From assembly GCA_017546345.1 (NCBI GenBank), contig JAFYXB010000026.1, forward strand, positions 1 through 52,857: a stretch of 52,857 nt of DNA. Direction: 5' to 3'. Below, piece after piece: positions 8,504-17,044 of the stretch. Position numbers and translations under genes: made by a program. The DNA comes from Alistipes sp. (lineage in GTDB: Bacteria; Bacteroidota; Bacteroidia; Bacteroidales; Rikenellaceae). Under the pieces are notes generated by a model. The model saw only the letters and a list, made by a program, of their open reading frames with translations, was not told where the DNA came from and did not search any database. Positions within the stretch are counted from its first letter, which is position 1, and each line of letters opens with the position of its first letter.

Positions 8504-9085
8504 CTACTCGCCAACAACTACCTTAGCGTAGCGCAACACATGCTCACCGAGCTTATAGCCACGCTGCACACAGTCGATAACCAAGCCACGCTTCTCCTCA
8601 CCCGCAGCAAAACGAGCTACGGCCTCCTGCTCCTCCTCGTTGAAGGGCTTATCGACACACTCGATAGGCGTGATGCCTGCAGCCTGCAATACACTCTCAA
8701 ACTTCTTCATAACGAGCTCCTCGCCCTGACGCAAAGCCTCCACATCATCGCTCTTACGTGATGCAGCAACAGCACGCTCCATATCATCCATAATCGGAAG
8801 AATAGCCTTCCATGCGCCCTCGCAACCACGCTCCACAAGCTCCATCTTCTCTCTTACGGTACGCTTACGGAAGTTGTCGAACTCGGCCTGCAAACGAAGG
8901 TACTTATCGCGCCATGCGGCAATCTGCTCCTCGAGCGACGGCTCGGCTGACACATTGTCAGCATCTTCGGTCGCAGCGTCTGTCATAGTGTCAGTCTGAG
9001 ACTCTGCACCCTGTGCCTCCTGCTCCTGAGCAGCCTCGTTCTCCATATTTATATCTTGCTCTTTATCAATAGTTTGCTTCTTCAT
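8504..9085 (-). CDS. grpE: Nucleotide exchange factor GrpE
   Basis: GrpE releases ADP from DnaK. I place the start at the ATG of MKKQTIDKEQ (9085), giving 193 residues; an in-frame ATG nine codons upstream is possible but adds an unusual MNMFNKNIF prefix. The N-terminal 60 residues are acidic and Gln/Glu-rich, followed by a coiled coil (EEQIAAWRDKYLRLQAEFDN) and the beta-wing end (VIDCVQRGYKLGEHVLRYAK). A near-consensus -7 box (ATAATTTG) just upstream may give this chaperone pair its own promoter inside the longer run. dnaJ follows after 38 bp. Confidence 0.96.
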   Translation of the reverse strand: MKKQTIDKEQDINMENEAAQEQEAQGAESQTDTMTDAATEDADNVSAEPSLEEQIAAWRDKYLRLQAEFDNFRKRTVREKMELVERGCEGAWKAILPIMDDMERAVAASRKSDDVEALRQGEELVMKKFESVLQAAGITPIECVDKPFNEEEQEAVARFAAGEEKRGLVIDCVQRGYKLGEHVLRYAKVVVGE

Positions 9086-9127
9086 AAATATATTTTTATT
9101 AAACATGTTCACCTATATTTGAACAAA

Positions 9128-9847
9128 TTATATGCCTAAGATAAATATTGTTGGTCTCTTCTCGATATCGGGGCGTGGCATACGCAGCCACTCCTCAACA
9201 GTATGCGTTGCGATAAACTCATCACCTGCCGTGATATTGGCTGCCACCGTAAGTCGCATACCTCCAGACAAGCTACGCAACAGAGCATCATAGAGCTTCA
9301 CGTTACGATATGGCGCCTCGATAAAGATCTGCGCCTCTCGCTCCTGCTTCGCCCTGCGCTCCAAGGCCTTGATACGCTGTCCACGCTCCATATCCTTTAC
9401 GGGCAGGTAGCCACCAAAGGCAAAGGCCTGACCATTCTGTCCCGAGGCCATAAGTGCCATGAGTATTGACGAAGGGCCTACCAACGGCACCACACGCACA
9501 CCCTTACGATGTGCCAACGCCACGATATCGGCTCCTGGATCAGCAACACCCGGAACACCCGCCTCGGATATTACACCAGCCGAGCGACCAGCAAGCACGG
9601 GCTTGAGCATACGCTCCACATCGGCTGGCGAGGTGGTGTGCTCGTTGAGTTCGACAAACTCCAACTCCGCAATAGGACGCTCCACACCTGCCTTCGAAAG
9701 GAAGCGACGTGCCGAGCGTGTATTCTCGACAATGAAGTAGTCCAAGCTATTCATTATGCGGCGGTTACCCTCGGGCAACACCTCCCACACCGACTCGTGA
9801 TCGGCAATGGGGCAGGGAATCATATATATTGTTCCTTTATTCTGCAT
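9128..9847 (-). CDS. RsmI-like SAM-dependent methyltransferase (tetrapyrrole methylase fold)
   Basis: The 239-residue protein belongs to the tetrapyrrole methylase superfamily and is closest in pattern to RsmI, which 2'-O-methylates C1402 of 16S rRNA. Visible features are an N-terminal IYMIPCPIAD in place of RsmI's LYVVxTPIGN, the central EAGVPGVADPGADIV (RsmI: DAGTPxISDPG) and PLVGPSSILMALMASG. The altered N-terminal motif suggests the second Bacteroidetes paralogue rather than RsmI proper, so the RNA target is not certain. Its ATG overlaps the stop of murF-alr by one base (TAATG), which suggests translational coupling. Confidence 0.8.
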   Translation of the reverse strand: MQNKGTIYMIPCPIADHESVWEVLPEGNRRIMNSLDYFIVENTRSARRFLSKAGVERPIAELEFVELNEHTTSPADVERMLKPVLAGRSAGVISEAGVPGVADPGADIVALAHRKGVRVVPLVGPSSILMALMASGQNGQAFAFGGYLPVKDMERGQRIKALERRAKQEREAQIFIEAPYRNVKLYDALLRSLSGGMRLTVAANITAGDEFIATHTVEEWLRMPRPDIEKRPTIFILGI

Positions 9848-12210
9848 TATTTCTCTGTATAAATTCGCTTAATACGTGCCGATAGCGAGGTCATAACCTC
9901 GTAGCTAATCGTATCGAGTACACTTGCCATATCCTCCAACGTGTTACCCTCCTCGGCCGAGAAGATCGTAACCTTATCACCAACCTCAACACCATCGATG
10001 CCCGTAATGTTGATCATCATACTATCCATACATACGCGACCGATGATTGGAGCCTTAGAGCCACGCACCAACACGCTCCAGCGACCATTACCCAGATGGC
10101 GATCCATACCGTCGGCATAGCCAATAGGTATTGTAGCTATCACACTATCACTATCGAGGCGCGCAGCACGGCCATAGCCAATGCTCTCACCAGCGCGAAG
10201 CTGCTTAATCTGAACGATACGTGTCGAGAGCGTAGCGACCTGTATGAGGTTGTCGTTATGCTCATAACCTATGCCATAGAGGCCCAATCCCAAGCGACAC
10301 ATATCGAAGTGTGCATCGCGGTGACGCTCTATAGCTGCCGAGTTGGCCAGATGGCGCAACGGACGATAGTCGAGCCACTCGATAAGCTGCGAGCTCATAA
10401 ACTCGAAGAGCGATATTTGGCGACGTGTGAACTCATCCTCAGACCCGACATCAGCACAGCTCAAATGCGAGAATATTGAGGCGATGTGCAACGACGTATC
10501 GCTGTGTATCGCACGGCCTAACGTATCGATATCATCCTCCATAAAGCCGAGACGGTGCATACCCGTATCGAGCTTAATGTGGATAGGATAGTTCTCACGA
10601 TGAGCGCGATGCACAGCACGGCGGAACTCATCCAACGAGTGGAAACTGTAGATCTCTGGCTCCAAATCGTGCGAGATCATCACATCGAAGCTATCTTGAT
10701 CGGCATTGAGCACAACGATAGGCATTGTGATACCCTTCGAGCGGAGCGCGACACCCTCATCAGCAAAGGCCACAGCCAAATACTTAACGCCTTCGTGTTG
10801 CAACATTCTCGCGACATCGACATCACCCATACCATAGCTCCAAGCCTTGACCATAGCCACGATTGGATGATAGGCTGGAAGATGACGACGGAAGTAGTTG
10901 AGATTCTTCTTCATAGCCGAGAGATCCACCTCCAGGGTTGTCGTATGTGTGCGACGCTCCAACAGTCGGCTAAGACGCTCAAAACGGCTATCACGGCTAC
11001 CCTTAACCAAAATCACCGACGAAGCCCACCTCTCCCTATCGAAGTTATCGATAAGCTCCTCGGTAGTGAAGTAGAACGACGATGTACGGTCGAACAGCGA
11101 GCGATACGACATGATATTCTCACCCACACCAATAAGGTGATCCACACCCGCCTTCTTCACAGCCTCGGCAATACGGCCATACAGCTCTTCCGAAGGCATG
11201 CCGCTCTGCTGGATATCCGAAATCACAGCCACACGACGACGACCCATAGACTGCACATGAAGCGCATCGAGGGCAACAAGCACCGAGTTGATATCCGAGT
11301 TATAGGTATCATCGATAATCATCGAGCCATCGATACCCTCCTTCAACTCAAGGCGCATAGCCACATTTGCCGAGAAGACAGCTTCATCGACATCGTAGCC
11401 CAAGTAGCGCATAAGCGATGATACGTGGCAAGCATCAATGATCAAAGCATCGCTAAGCTCCAACAGATCCTCGACAGCCTCCGCGCTACTATCTATCAAC
11501 TCACGATCGCCATAGCGCTCCTTGATACGGCGCGCCAATGAACGATACTCGCTACTATATATAATTGTACTTGCACGCTTGGCAAGTATAAGTTTTTCAT
11601 CAATTTTTTGCTCCGTAGAGCTAAAGTTCACCGAATGGGCATCGCCAATCGAGGTAAACACGACGATATCGGGGCGTATCATAGCCTCCAGGCGCTCCAT
11701 CTCGCCAGGCTCCGAGATACCAGCCTCGATGAAGGCAATCTTCTCCTCACCCTCGAGCATAAGCAACGACAGAGCTACGCCAAGCTGCGAATTATAGCTC
11801 TTGGGCGATGCAAACGAACGCACCGTATCGGGCATCGAGCGTGAAGCCCACTCCTTAACTATCGTCTTGCCGTTAGAGCCCGTAATGGCAACCACCCTAC
11901 CCTCGAAGCGAGTACGATGATGTGCTGCCAAACGCTGCAAAGCGACGATCGTAGACTCCACAACGACCACGCCACAACCCTTCATATCTATCATTACATC
12001 ACGCTCGACAAGAAAGGCACGTACGCCACGCTGCAACATACGCTCGATATAGTTGTGACCATCGTGGTTCTTGCCATCCATGGCCGCAAAGATTACATCT
12101 TGTGACGACACCACACTGCGCGAGTCCGTAGCTACACCTCTTACAACGAGGTCGCTACCCGAGAACCTACCACCGACAATCGCGGCTATTTCCGATAATA
12201 AGTAGTACAT
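9847..12210 (-). CDS. murF/alr: Bifunctional MurF ligase / alanine racemase
   Basis: The 787-residue protein fuses two enzymes. Residues about 1-410 are MurF, which adds D-Ala-D-Ala to UDP-MurNAc-tripeptide, with ATP-binding ITGSNGKT (about 110). Residues about 420-787 are a PLP-dependent alanine racemase with the lysine-bearing AMVKAWSYG and the C-terminal GRVCMDSMMINITGIDGVEVGD. The fusion places D-Ala production next to its use and is characteristic of Bacteroidetes. It lies 16 bp after mutS2 and overlaps the next gene by one base. No frameshift is seen at the junction. Confidence 0.96.
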   Translation of the reverse strand: MYYLLSEIAAIVGGRFSGSDLVVRGVATDSRSVVSSQDVIFAAMDGKNHDGHNYIERMLQRGVRAFLVERDVMIDMKGCGVVVVESTIVALQRLAAHHRTRFEGRVVAITGSNGKTIVKEWASRSMPDTVRSFASPKSYNSQLGVALSLLMLEGEEKIAFIEAGISEPGEMERLEAMIRPDIVVFTSIGDAHSVNFSSTEQKIDEKLILAKRASTIIYSSEYRSLARRIKERYGDRELIDSSAEAVEDLLELSDALIIDACHVSSLMRYLGYDVDEAVFSANVAMRLELKEGIDGSMIIDDTYNSDINSVLVALDALHVQSMGRRRVAVISDIQQSGMPSEELYGRIAEAVKKAGVDHLIGVGENIMSYRSLFDRTSSFYFTTEELIDNFDRERWASSVILVKGSRDSRFERLSRLLERRTHTTTLEVDLSAMKKNLNYFRRHLPAYHPIVAMVKAWSYGMGDVDVARMLQHEGVKYLAVAFADEGVALRSKGITMPIVVLNADQDSFDVMISHDLEPEIYSFHSLDEFRRAVHRAHRENYPIHIKLDTGMHRLGFMEDDIDTLGRAIHSDTSLHIASIFSHLSCADVGSEDEFTRRQISLFEFMSSQLIEWLDYRPLRHLANSAAIERHRDAHFDMCRLGLGLYGIGYEHNDNLIQVATLSTRIVQIKQLRAGESIGYGRAARLDSDSVIATIPIGYADGMDRHLGNGRWSVLVRGSKAPIIGRVCMDSMMINITGIDGVEVGDKVTIFSAEEGNTLEDMASVLDTISYEVMTSLSARIKRIYTEK

Positions 12211-12226
12211 ATATCGTTAAATATTG

Positions 12227-14722
12227 CTATTCACCCTTAAACCTCACAACCGTGATACCCGCACCGCCACGATCAGCATGGTCATCCGCAACGCTGGCCA
12301 CATCGCGCACCGTACGTAGATAGCGACGTATCTCCTCCTTAAGTGCACCCGTACCCTTACCGTGAAGGATCGTAACACCCGAAACACCAACCATCAAAGC
12401 ATCATCAATCAAATCCTCGACAGCCTCCAACGCCTCCGAGGCACGCATACCACGCACATCGATACTATCGCGGAAGTTGAGTTTGCGCTCGCGAATATCC
12501 ACCGAGACAACCGTACGTGCTGTTGTGGGCCGTGTTGCCTGCTTAAACTCCGATGACGAGATAGGCTTTAAGCGCGATTTCTCGACCATAATCATCATCT
12601 GACCGAAGGCCACCTGAGCCTTACCGCCCTTGATCATCTGAACCACACCTGGGACATCTTGACCCTCGATCTTCACCTTCGAGCCCACCTCGATAGGCTG
12701 TACAACCTCGGTCTTAGCCGCCACTGGCTGCTCCACGCCCTTCTCGCGCTCGGCAGCACGCTGCTCACGACGCTCACGACGGCGCGACAGACGCTCCATC
12801 TCGCGTTCGATACGGTCATCATGCGCATTGCTACCATCGCTAACACCCTCGGCAAAGCTCTCCAACTCCTTACGTGCCATACGCGTAAGTTCCTTATCGG
12901 CCTGCGCCTCGCGGATAGTACGTATCGTATTCTCGATCGTGCGGTTGGCATTCGTAATCATCTCCTCAGCCTCGCGACGAGCCTTATCCAAAATCGCCTT
13001 GCGCTCATCCTTGATACTCTGCAATCGATCGCTATAGGTCTGCTCCAACTGCTCGACCTTGCGGTCTGTAACACGTATGCGGTCACGCTTCTCGGCCCAA
13101 TAGCGCTTATCGCGGGCAATCTCGCGGAGTTGCTTCTCGAGGTTGATATGATCCTCACCCGCAAGCTCCATAGCACTACGCACCACATCTTCGGGAAGTC
13201 CCGTCTTGCGAGCAATCTCAATAGCAAACGAGCTACCTGGCTTACCCATCTCCAAGCTGAACAGTGGACGTATCTGCTTAACATCGAAAGCCATAGCTCC
13301 ATTAGCTACGCCATCATGACGCGATGCGAAATATTTGATATTTGCATAGTGTGTAGTAATCACACCATAGCAACCCTTATCTACAAAACGCTCCAAGATA
13401 GCCTCCGAGATAGCACCTCCAATCGTAGGCTCCGTACCCGAGCCAAACTCATCGATGAGAATCATAGTGCGCGAAGAGGCCTCCTGTAACATCGTCTTCA
13501 TATTTAGAAGGTGCGATGAGTAGGTCGAAAGGTCGTTCTCCATAGATTGTTGATCGCCGATATCAATCATCAACGAATCGAATAGCGGGAACTCCGAATT
13601 CTCAAGCACAGGCACCAAGAAGCCACACTGCACCATATATTGAAGTATGCCCGTGGTCTTAAGGCATACCGACTTACCACCAGCATTAGGGCCCGAGATA
13701 ACGAGTATGCGTCGCTCGGCATTTAGCTCCATATCGAGCGGCACAATCTCCTTATTCTGGTGCTTGAGCGTCTGCTCCAACAATGGGTGGCGTGCCTTGC
13801 GCAACACCAAACGACCATCTGTCGAGATAATAGGACGCACAGCGCCATAGGCCAACGCCCAACGAGCCTTAGCACGCAGTGCATCGATATGTGTCAAAAA
13901 GATCTCGATACGCGACAAACCCTCGATGTCGCCACGTAGCAGGGCTGTAAGCTCGCTGAGGATACGCACTACCTCGCGCTTCTCCTCATACTCCAACTCT
14001 CGGAGTTCGTTATTGAGCTCGACAACCTCAACTGGCTCGATATAGAAGGTACGTCCCGTAGCCGATTCGTCATGGATAAATCCCGAGATCTTGCGCTTGT
14101 TGGCCGCAGCAACAGGAATAACGGCATGGCCATCACGAATAGATATCATCGCATCGGCATCGACAATACCAGAAGCCTTAGCTCGCTGCAATACCTGCTG
14201 CAAGCGCTTCGCCACCTGACCCTCGTGCTCACGGATGGCACGACGCAACGATGCCAACTCGGGAGATGCCGAAGAGCGAACCTCACCCTTCTCATCGACG
14301 ATTCTCTCGATTGCGACAAGCAGATCGGGATAGAGCTCCACACCCGAAGCTAACTTACGCAACATAGGATAGCTATCCTCCCTGCGCGACATTACAAATC
14401 GCACGATGGAGGATGCTGCGCGCAGTGCTCGGCTGAGCACCACAAACTCCTCAGCACTGAGGTATGCACCCTCGACAGCCGCCTTATCTACGATGTGACG
14501 TATATCCTCCTGCTCACCTATTTCGGCACCAGGCTCCATAGCGATTACCGTACGCATCTCGTCGGCAAGGCGCAACCTGCGCTCCACCTCGCTATGCGAA
14601 CGCGAGAAGCTCTCAGCCTCGATAAGCTCGCGTGCCGACTGCATAGAACAACCCTCGGCAATCTGCATACGAATACGATCGAAGCCTACTCTACTCTCGA
14701 AATTTGCTGGATATATCATCAC
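12227..14722 (-). CDS. mutS2: Endonuclease MutS2
   Basis: The 831-residue protein lacks the mismatch-binding domain of MutS and starts directly with the clamp/core region. It has the ATPase Walker A GPNAGGKSVCLKT (about 345-357), Walker B MILIDEFGSGTEP, a long charged coiled coil (about 500-660), a KOW-like segment (EVGSKVKIEGQDVPGVVQ) and a C-terminal Smr domain with LHGKGTGALKEEIR. MutS2 proteins suppress recombination or act in ribosome rescue, depending on species; the role here is not shown by sequence. It sits between the MCE protein (15 bp upstream) and murF-alr. Confidence 0.96.
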   Translation of the reverse strand: MMIYPANFESRVGFDRIRMQIAEGCSMQSARELIEAESFSRSHSEVERRLRLADEMRTVIAMEPGAEIGEQEDIRHIVDKAAVEGAYLSAEEFVVLSRALRAASSIVRFVMSRREDSYPMLRKLASGVELYPDLLVAIERIVDEKGEVRSSASPELASLRRAIREHEGQVAKRLQQVLQRAKASGIVDADAMISIRDGHAVIPVAAANKRKISGFIHDESATGRTFYIEPVEVVELNNELRELEYEEKREVVRILSELTALLRGDIEGLSRIEIFLTHIDALRAKARWALAYGAVRPIISTDGRLVLRKARHPLLEQTLKHQNKEIVPLDMELNAERRILVISGPNAGGKSVCLKTTGILQYMVQCGFLVPVLENSEFPLFDSLMIDIGDQQSMENDLSTYSSHLLNMKTMLQEASSRTMILIDEFGSGTEPTIGGAISEAILERFVDKGCYGVITTHYANIKYFASRHDGVANGAMAFDVKQIRPLFSLEMGKPGSSFAIEIARKTGLPEDVVRSAMELAGEDHINLEKQLREIARDKRYWAEKRDRIRVTDRKVEQLEQTYSDRLQSIKDERKAILDKARREAEEMITNANRTIENTIRTIREAQADKELTRMARKELESFAEGVSDGSNAHDDRIEREMERLSRRRERREQRAAEREKGVEQPVAAKTEVVQPIEVGSKVKIEGQDVPGVVQMIKGGKAQVAFGQMMIMVEKSRLKPISSSEFKQATRPTTARTVVSVDIRERKLNFRDSIDVRGMRASEALEAVEDLIDDALMVGVSGVTILHGKGTGALKEEIRRYLRTVRDVASVADDHADRGGAGITVVRFKGE

Positions 14723-14737
14723 TACTATATTTTAAGC

Positions 14738-15730
14738 CTACTCCTCTACAACGCCACCTTTAGCGGCCTTCTTTGCAGCCTTAGCCTCGGCCTTAGCAGC
14801 CTTCTTTGCCTCCTTCTCGGCAATCTGAGCATCCGACTTACCGAAGAGCGAGAAGTGAACATATCGCTTAGGATTAGCCTTCAAATCCTCCAAAAGCAGA
14901 GCGAGATTCTCACCAGCCTCATTGAGCGAAACATACAGATTGTCATCCGTAAGCAGCTTACCTACAGAGCCCTGGCCCTCGTCTACAGCCGCAAGAATAG
15001 CGTTAATCGAGCTAACAGCAGTCGATAGCTGACCTACGAAATCAGCCTCAGCAAGATCCGTCGTAACCTTATCTACGTTGCTGAGCATAGACTCGATACG
15101 GCCCGTGTTTGCTGCAAGCGTAGAGGTGAACGTGCTGAGATCATCCATAGCGCCCTCGATGTCCGATGCCGAGCTACGAATAATGCCATCGATAGAGCTT
15201 GTCATCGACTCGAGGTTTGCAACAAGCTGAGTGATAGCCGTGCTGTTACCCTCGATAAGTTCGTTCACACCCTCAACCGTGCGATTTAAGCCCTCGATAA
15301 GCTCGCCACCCTGCTCAGCAAGCGTTGCTATCATATCGGGTTTCATGCGACCACGCAACACTGCGCCATCCTCGATACTATCCTCAGCATCACCCTGAAG
15401 GATCGAGATCTGCATACCACCCATAAGACCTGCCGATGCAATCTCAGCGATAGAGTTCGAAGGGATCATCTTAGCGTAGTATCGCTCGATAGCGATATCC
15501 ACCTTTACGCTATCGCCCAAAAGCTCAATCTCCTGCACATTACCCACAGCCACACCACGCATATTGACACGTGACGACTCCATAAGACCTGTTACATCAT
15601 CGAAGTATACCGAATAGGTGTTACTCTGCTTAAGCAAATTCTGGCCACCCAACCACTTGATACCCCACCATGATACTGCAATCACGATGATAGCAAAAAT
15701 TCCGACTTTAAGCTCTCTGTTGAATTTCAT
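14738..15730 (-). CDS. MCE/MlaD family lipid transport protein
   Basis: I start at the ATG of MKFNRELKVGIF (15730, 330 residues); the open frame extends 14 codons upstream but that part has no family character. A single N-terminal helix (about 9-25) is followed by an MCE domain (about 38-120, with SVYFDDVTGLMESSRVNMRG and VGNVQEIEL). A long helical region with repeated Asn/Thr/Ser and no Cys follows, ending in an Ala/Lys-rich tail (KKAAKAEAKAAKKAAKGG). MCE proteins form periplasmic hexamers that move phospholipids between membranes; the matching permease and ATPase are not in this window. It is 44 bp after the amidase gene. Confidence 0.88.
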   Translation of the reverse strand: MKFNRELKVGIFAIIVIAVSWWGIKWLGGQNLLKQSNTYSVYFDDVTGLMESSRVNMRGVAVGNVQEIELLGDSVKVDIAIERYYAKMIPSNSIAEIASAGLMGGMQISILQGDAEDSIEDGAVLRGRMKPDMIATLAEQGGELIEGLNRTVEGVNELIEGNSTAITQLVANLESMTSSIDGIIRSSASDIEGAMDDLSTFTSTLAANTGRIESMLSNVDKVTTDLAEADFVGQLSTAVSSINAILAAVDEGQGSVGKLLTDDNLYVSLNEAGENLALLLEDLKANPKRYVHFSLFGKSDAQIAEKEAKKAAKAEAKAAKKAAKGGVVEE

Positions 15731-15774
15731 ATATTTAATCGTTTTTTGTTTTTCAGTTTGACAATTACGCATCC

Positions 15775-16896
15775 TTATTTCACCAATTTGCCCGCCTCAT
15801 AGCGCACAACATAGGCATCCTTAAAACTCTTGCGCACCTCGGCCAAATCGCGCTTTGCCTCCTCGGCCGTAGCATAGCTGCCGTAGCAATACTTATACTT
15901 CCACGAGCCGCTACCCTCAACCAACATCACACGGCCACGATAGCTTTTGAACTGCGAGTCGTTCACATTGACCTTCGTTTGGCTCGAGATAAGTTGGATA
16001 GTGTATCCCTTACCCGATGCATCGGTAGTAGCCTTACTCTGCGACACCTCTGCTACAGGCTGACCCGCAGAGCTACTCTCCACGCTCGCCGACGCATACT
16101 CACCCGCAGCATCGAGACCCTTAATAAAGTAGACAATAGCATCGCTGATAGCACTAGCCACCTCCTTCTTACCCTTATCCGAAGCGAGATACTTCAACTC
16201 CTCGGGATTAGACATATAGCCCGTCTCGACCAATGCTCCTGGACCCTCAAGATAGTAGAGCAGAGTCCATACCACATTGTCGTGAACACCGCGATCGTGC
16301 AAGCCTATAGTCTTAAAGTTATTGCATAGTACACGTGCAAAATTGCGGTTGCGAGGCTCGTTATCGAGCTGACGCGCCAAAGCGAGCATAAAGCCCATAG
16401 AGCTGCGGTCGATATTCTCGATGTCGATATAATCACCCTCATCAGCAAAGCGATTAGCCTTCTGCTTATTGTAGTTCAGCACCTTATCGTTAAGCGAGAG
16501 AATCCACACCTCACTACCACGAGCCGCTGTATTTTCGTGAGCGTTAGCGTGTATTCCGATCGTAAGATCTGCACCCTTACGATTTGCAAACTCGGCACGC
16601 ATACGGTTGTCTACATCGCGGTTGGCATCGTACATCGAATCGCACGAACGAGTGAGATATACCACCAACCCAGGCATCTTCTTCGCAAGCTGGCTCTTCA
16701 CCTCCAAAGCGACATCCAAATTGAGCGTCTTCTCATATATCTTGCCGACCGCCTTACCTGGGCGCGAACCACCATGACCAGGATCAAGAACGACAACTCG
16801 CTGACGCTTTTCATGGGCAACATTTTGGCCATCCGCAGCGTTTACCATAAAGGGTAGGGATAGGACAAACAATATTGCTATTATGAGTTTTCTCAT
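15775..16896 (-). CDS. N-acetylmuramoyl-L-alanine amidase (Amidase_3) with C-terminal SPOR-like domain
   Basis: The 373-residue protein has a signal peptide (residues 1-20, ending VNA-AD), then an Amidase_3 domain with the zinc-site signatures VLDPGHGG, the Glu within LNLDVALEVK, GIHANAHEN and the catalytic VETGYMSNPEE. The last 75 residues (YTIQLISSQTKV to DAYVVRYEAG) look like a SPOR domain, which binds denuded glycan at division sites. It cuts the bond between MurNAc and the peptide stem in the periplasm. It heads the leftward twelve-gene run and diverges from lptD across 148 bp. Confidence 0.92.
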   Translation of the reverse strand: MRKLIIAILFVLSLPFMVNAADGQNVAHEKRQRVVVLDPGHGGSRPGKAVGKIYEKTLNLDVALEVKSQLAKKMPGLVVYLTRSCDSMYDANRDVDNRMRAEFANRKGADLTIGIHANAHENTAARGSEVWILSLNDKVLNYNKQKANRFADEGDYIDIENIDRSSMGFMLALARQLDNEPRNRNFARVLCNNFKTIGLHDRGVHDNVVWTLLYYLEGPGALVETGYMSNPEELKYLASDKGKKEVASAISDAIVYFIKGLDAAGEYASASVESSSAGQPVAEVSQSKATTDASGKGYTIQLISSQTKVNVNDSQFKSYRGRVMLVEGSGSWKYKYCYGSYATAEEAKRDLAEVRKSFKDAYVVRYEAGKLVK

Positions 16897-16924
16897 AAAT
16901 TGTAAAATTTGTGCAAAAATTTAT

Positions 16925-16932
16925 TATCTTTG
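16925..16932 (+). promoter_or_regulatory. -7 box upstream of lptD
   Basis: TATCTTTG matches TAnnTTTG and lies 112 bp before the lptD ATG. A TTTG is present at 16908-16911, but its spacing (13 bp) is shorter than usual. Confidence 0.5.
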
Positions 16933-17044
16933 CAGGTTGTAACTACACCCGCGCGGGAAAACACACCCTCAGAAAATGCTCGAAAAGAGTATCCTCTGGC
17001 GGTTTTGCCGACTTGTCGGCAAAGGTACAAAAAATTATTGAATT

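Noticed and set aside
10555..11421. 288-codon rightward frame opposite murF-alr
   Set aside because: It is an antisense shadow of a well-supported gene; the composition is typical of reverse-strand frames here.
15731..15772. Fourteen-codon N-terminal extension of the MCE protein
   Set aside because: The extension is polar and would place charged residues before the membrane anchor; MKFNRELKVG matches the family start.
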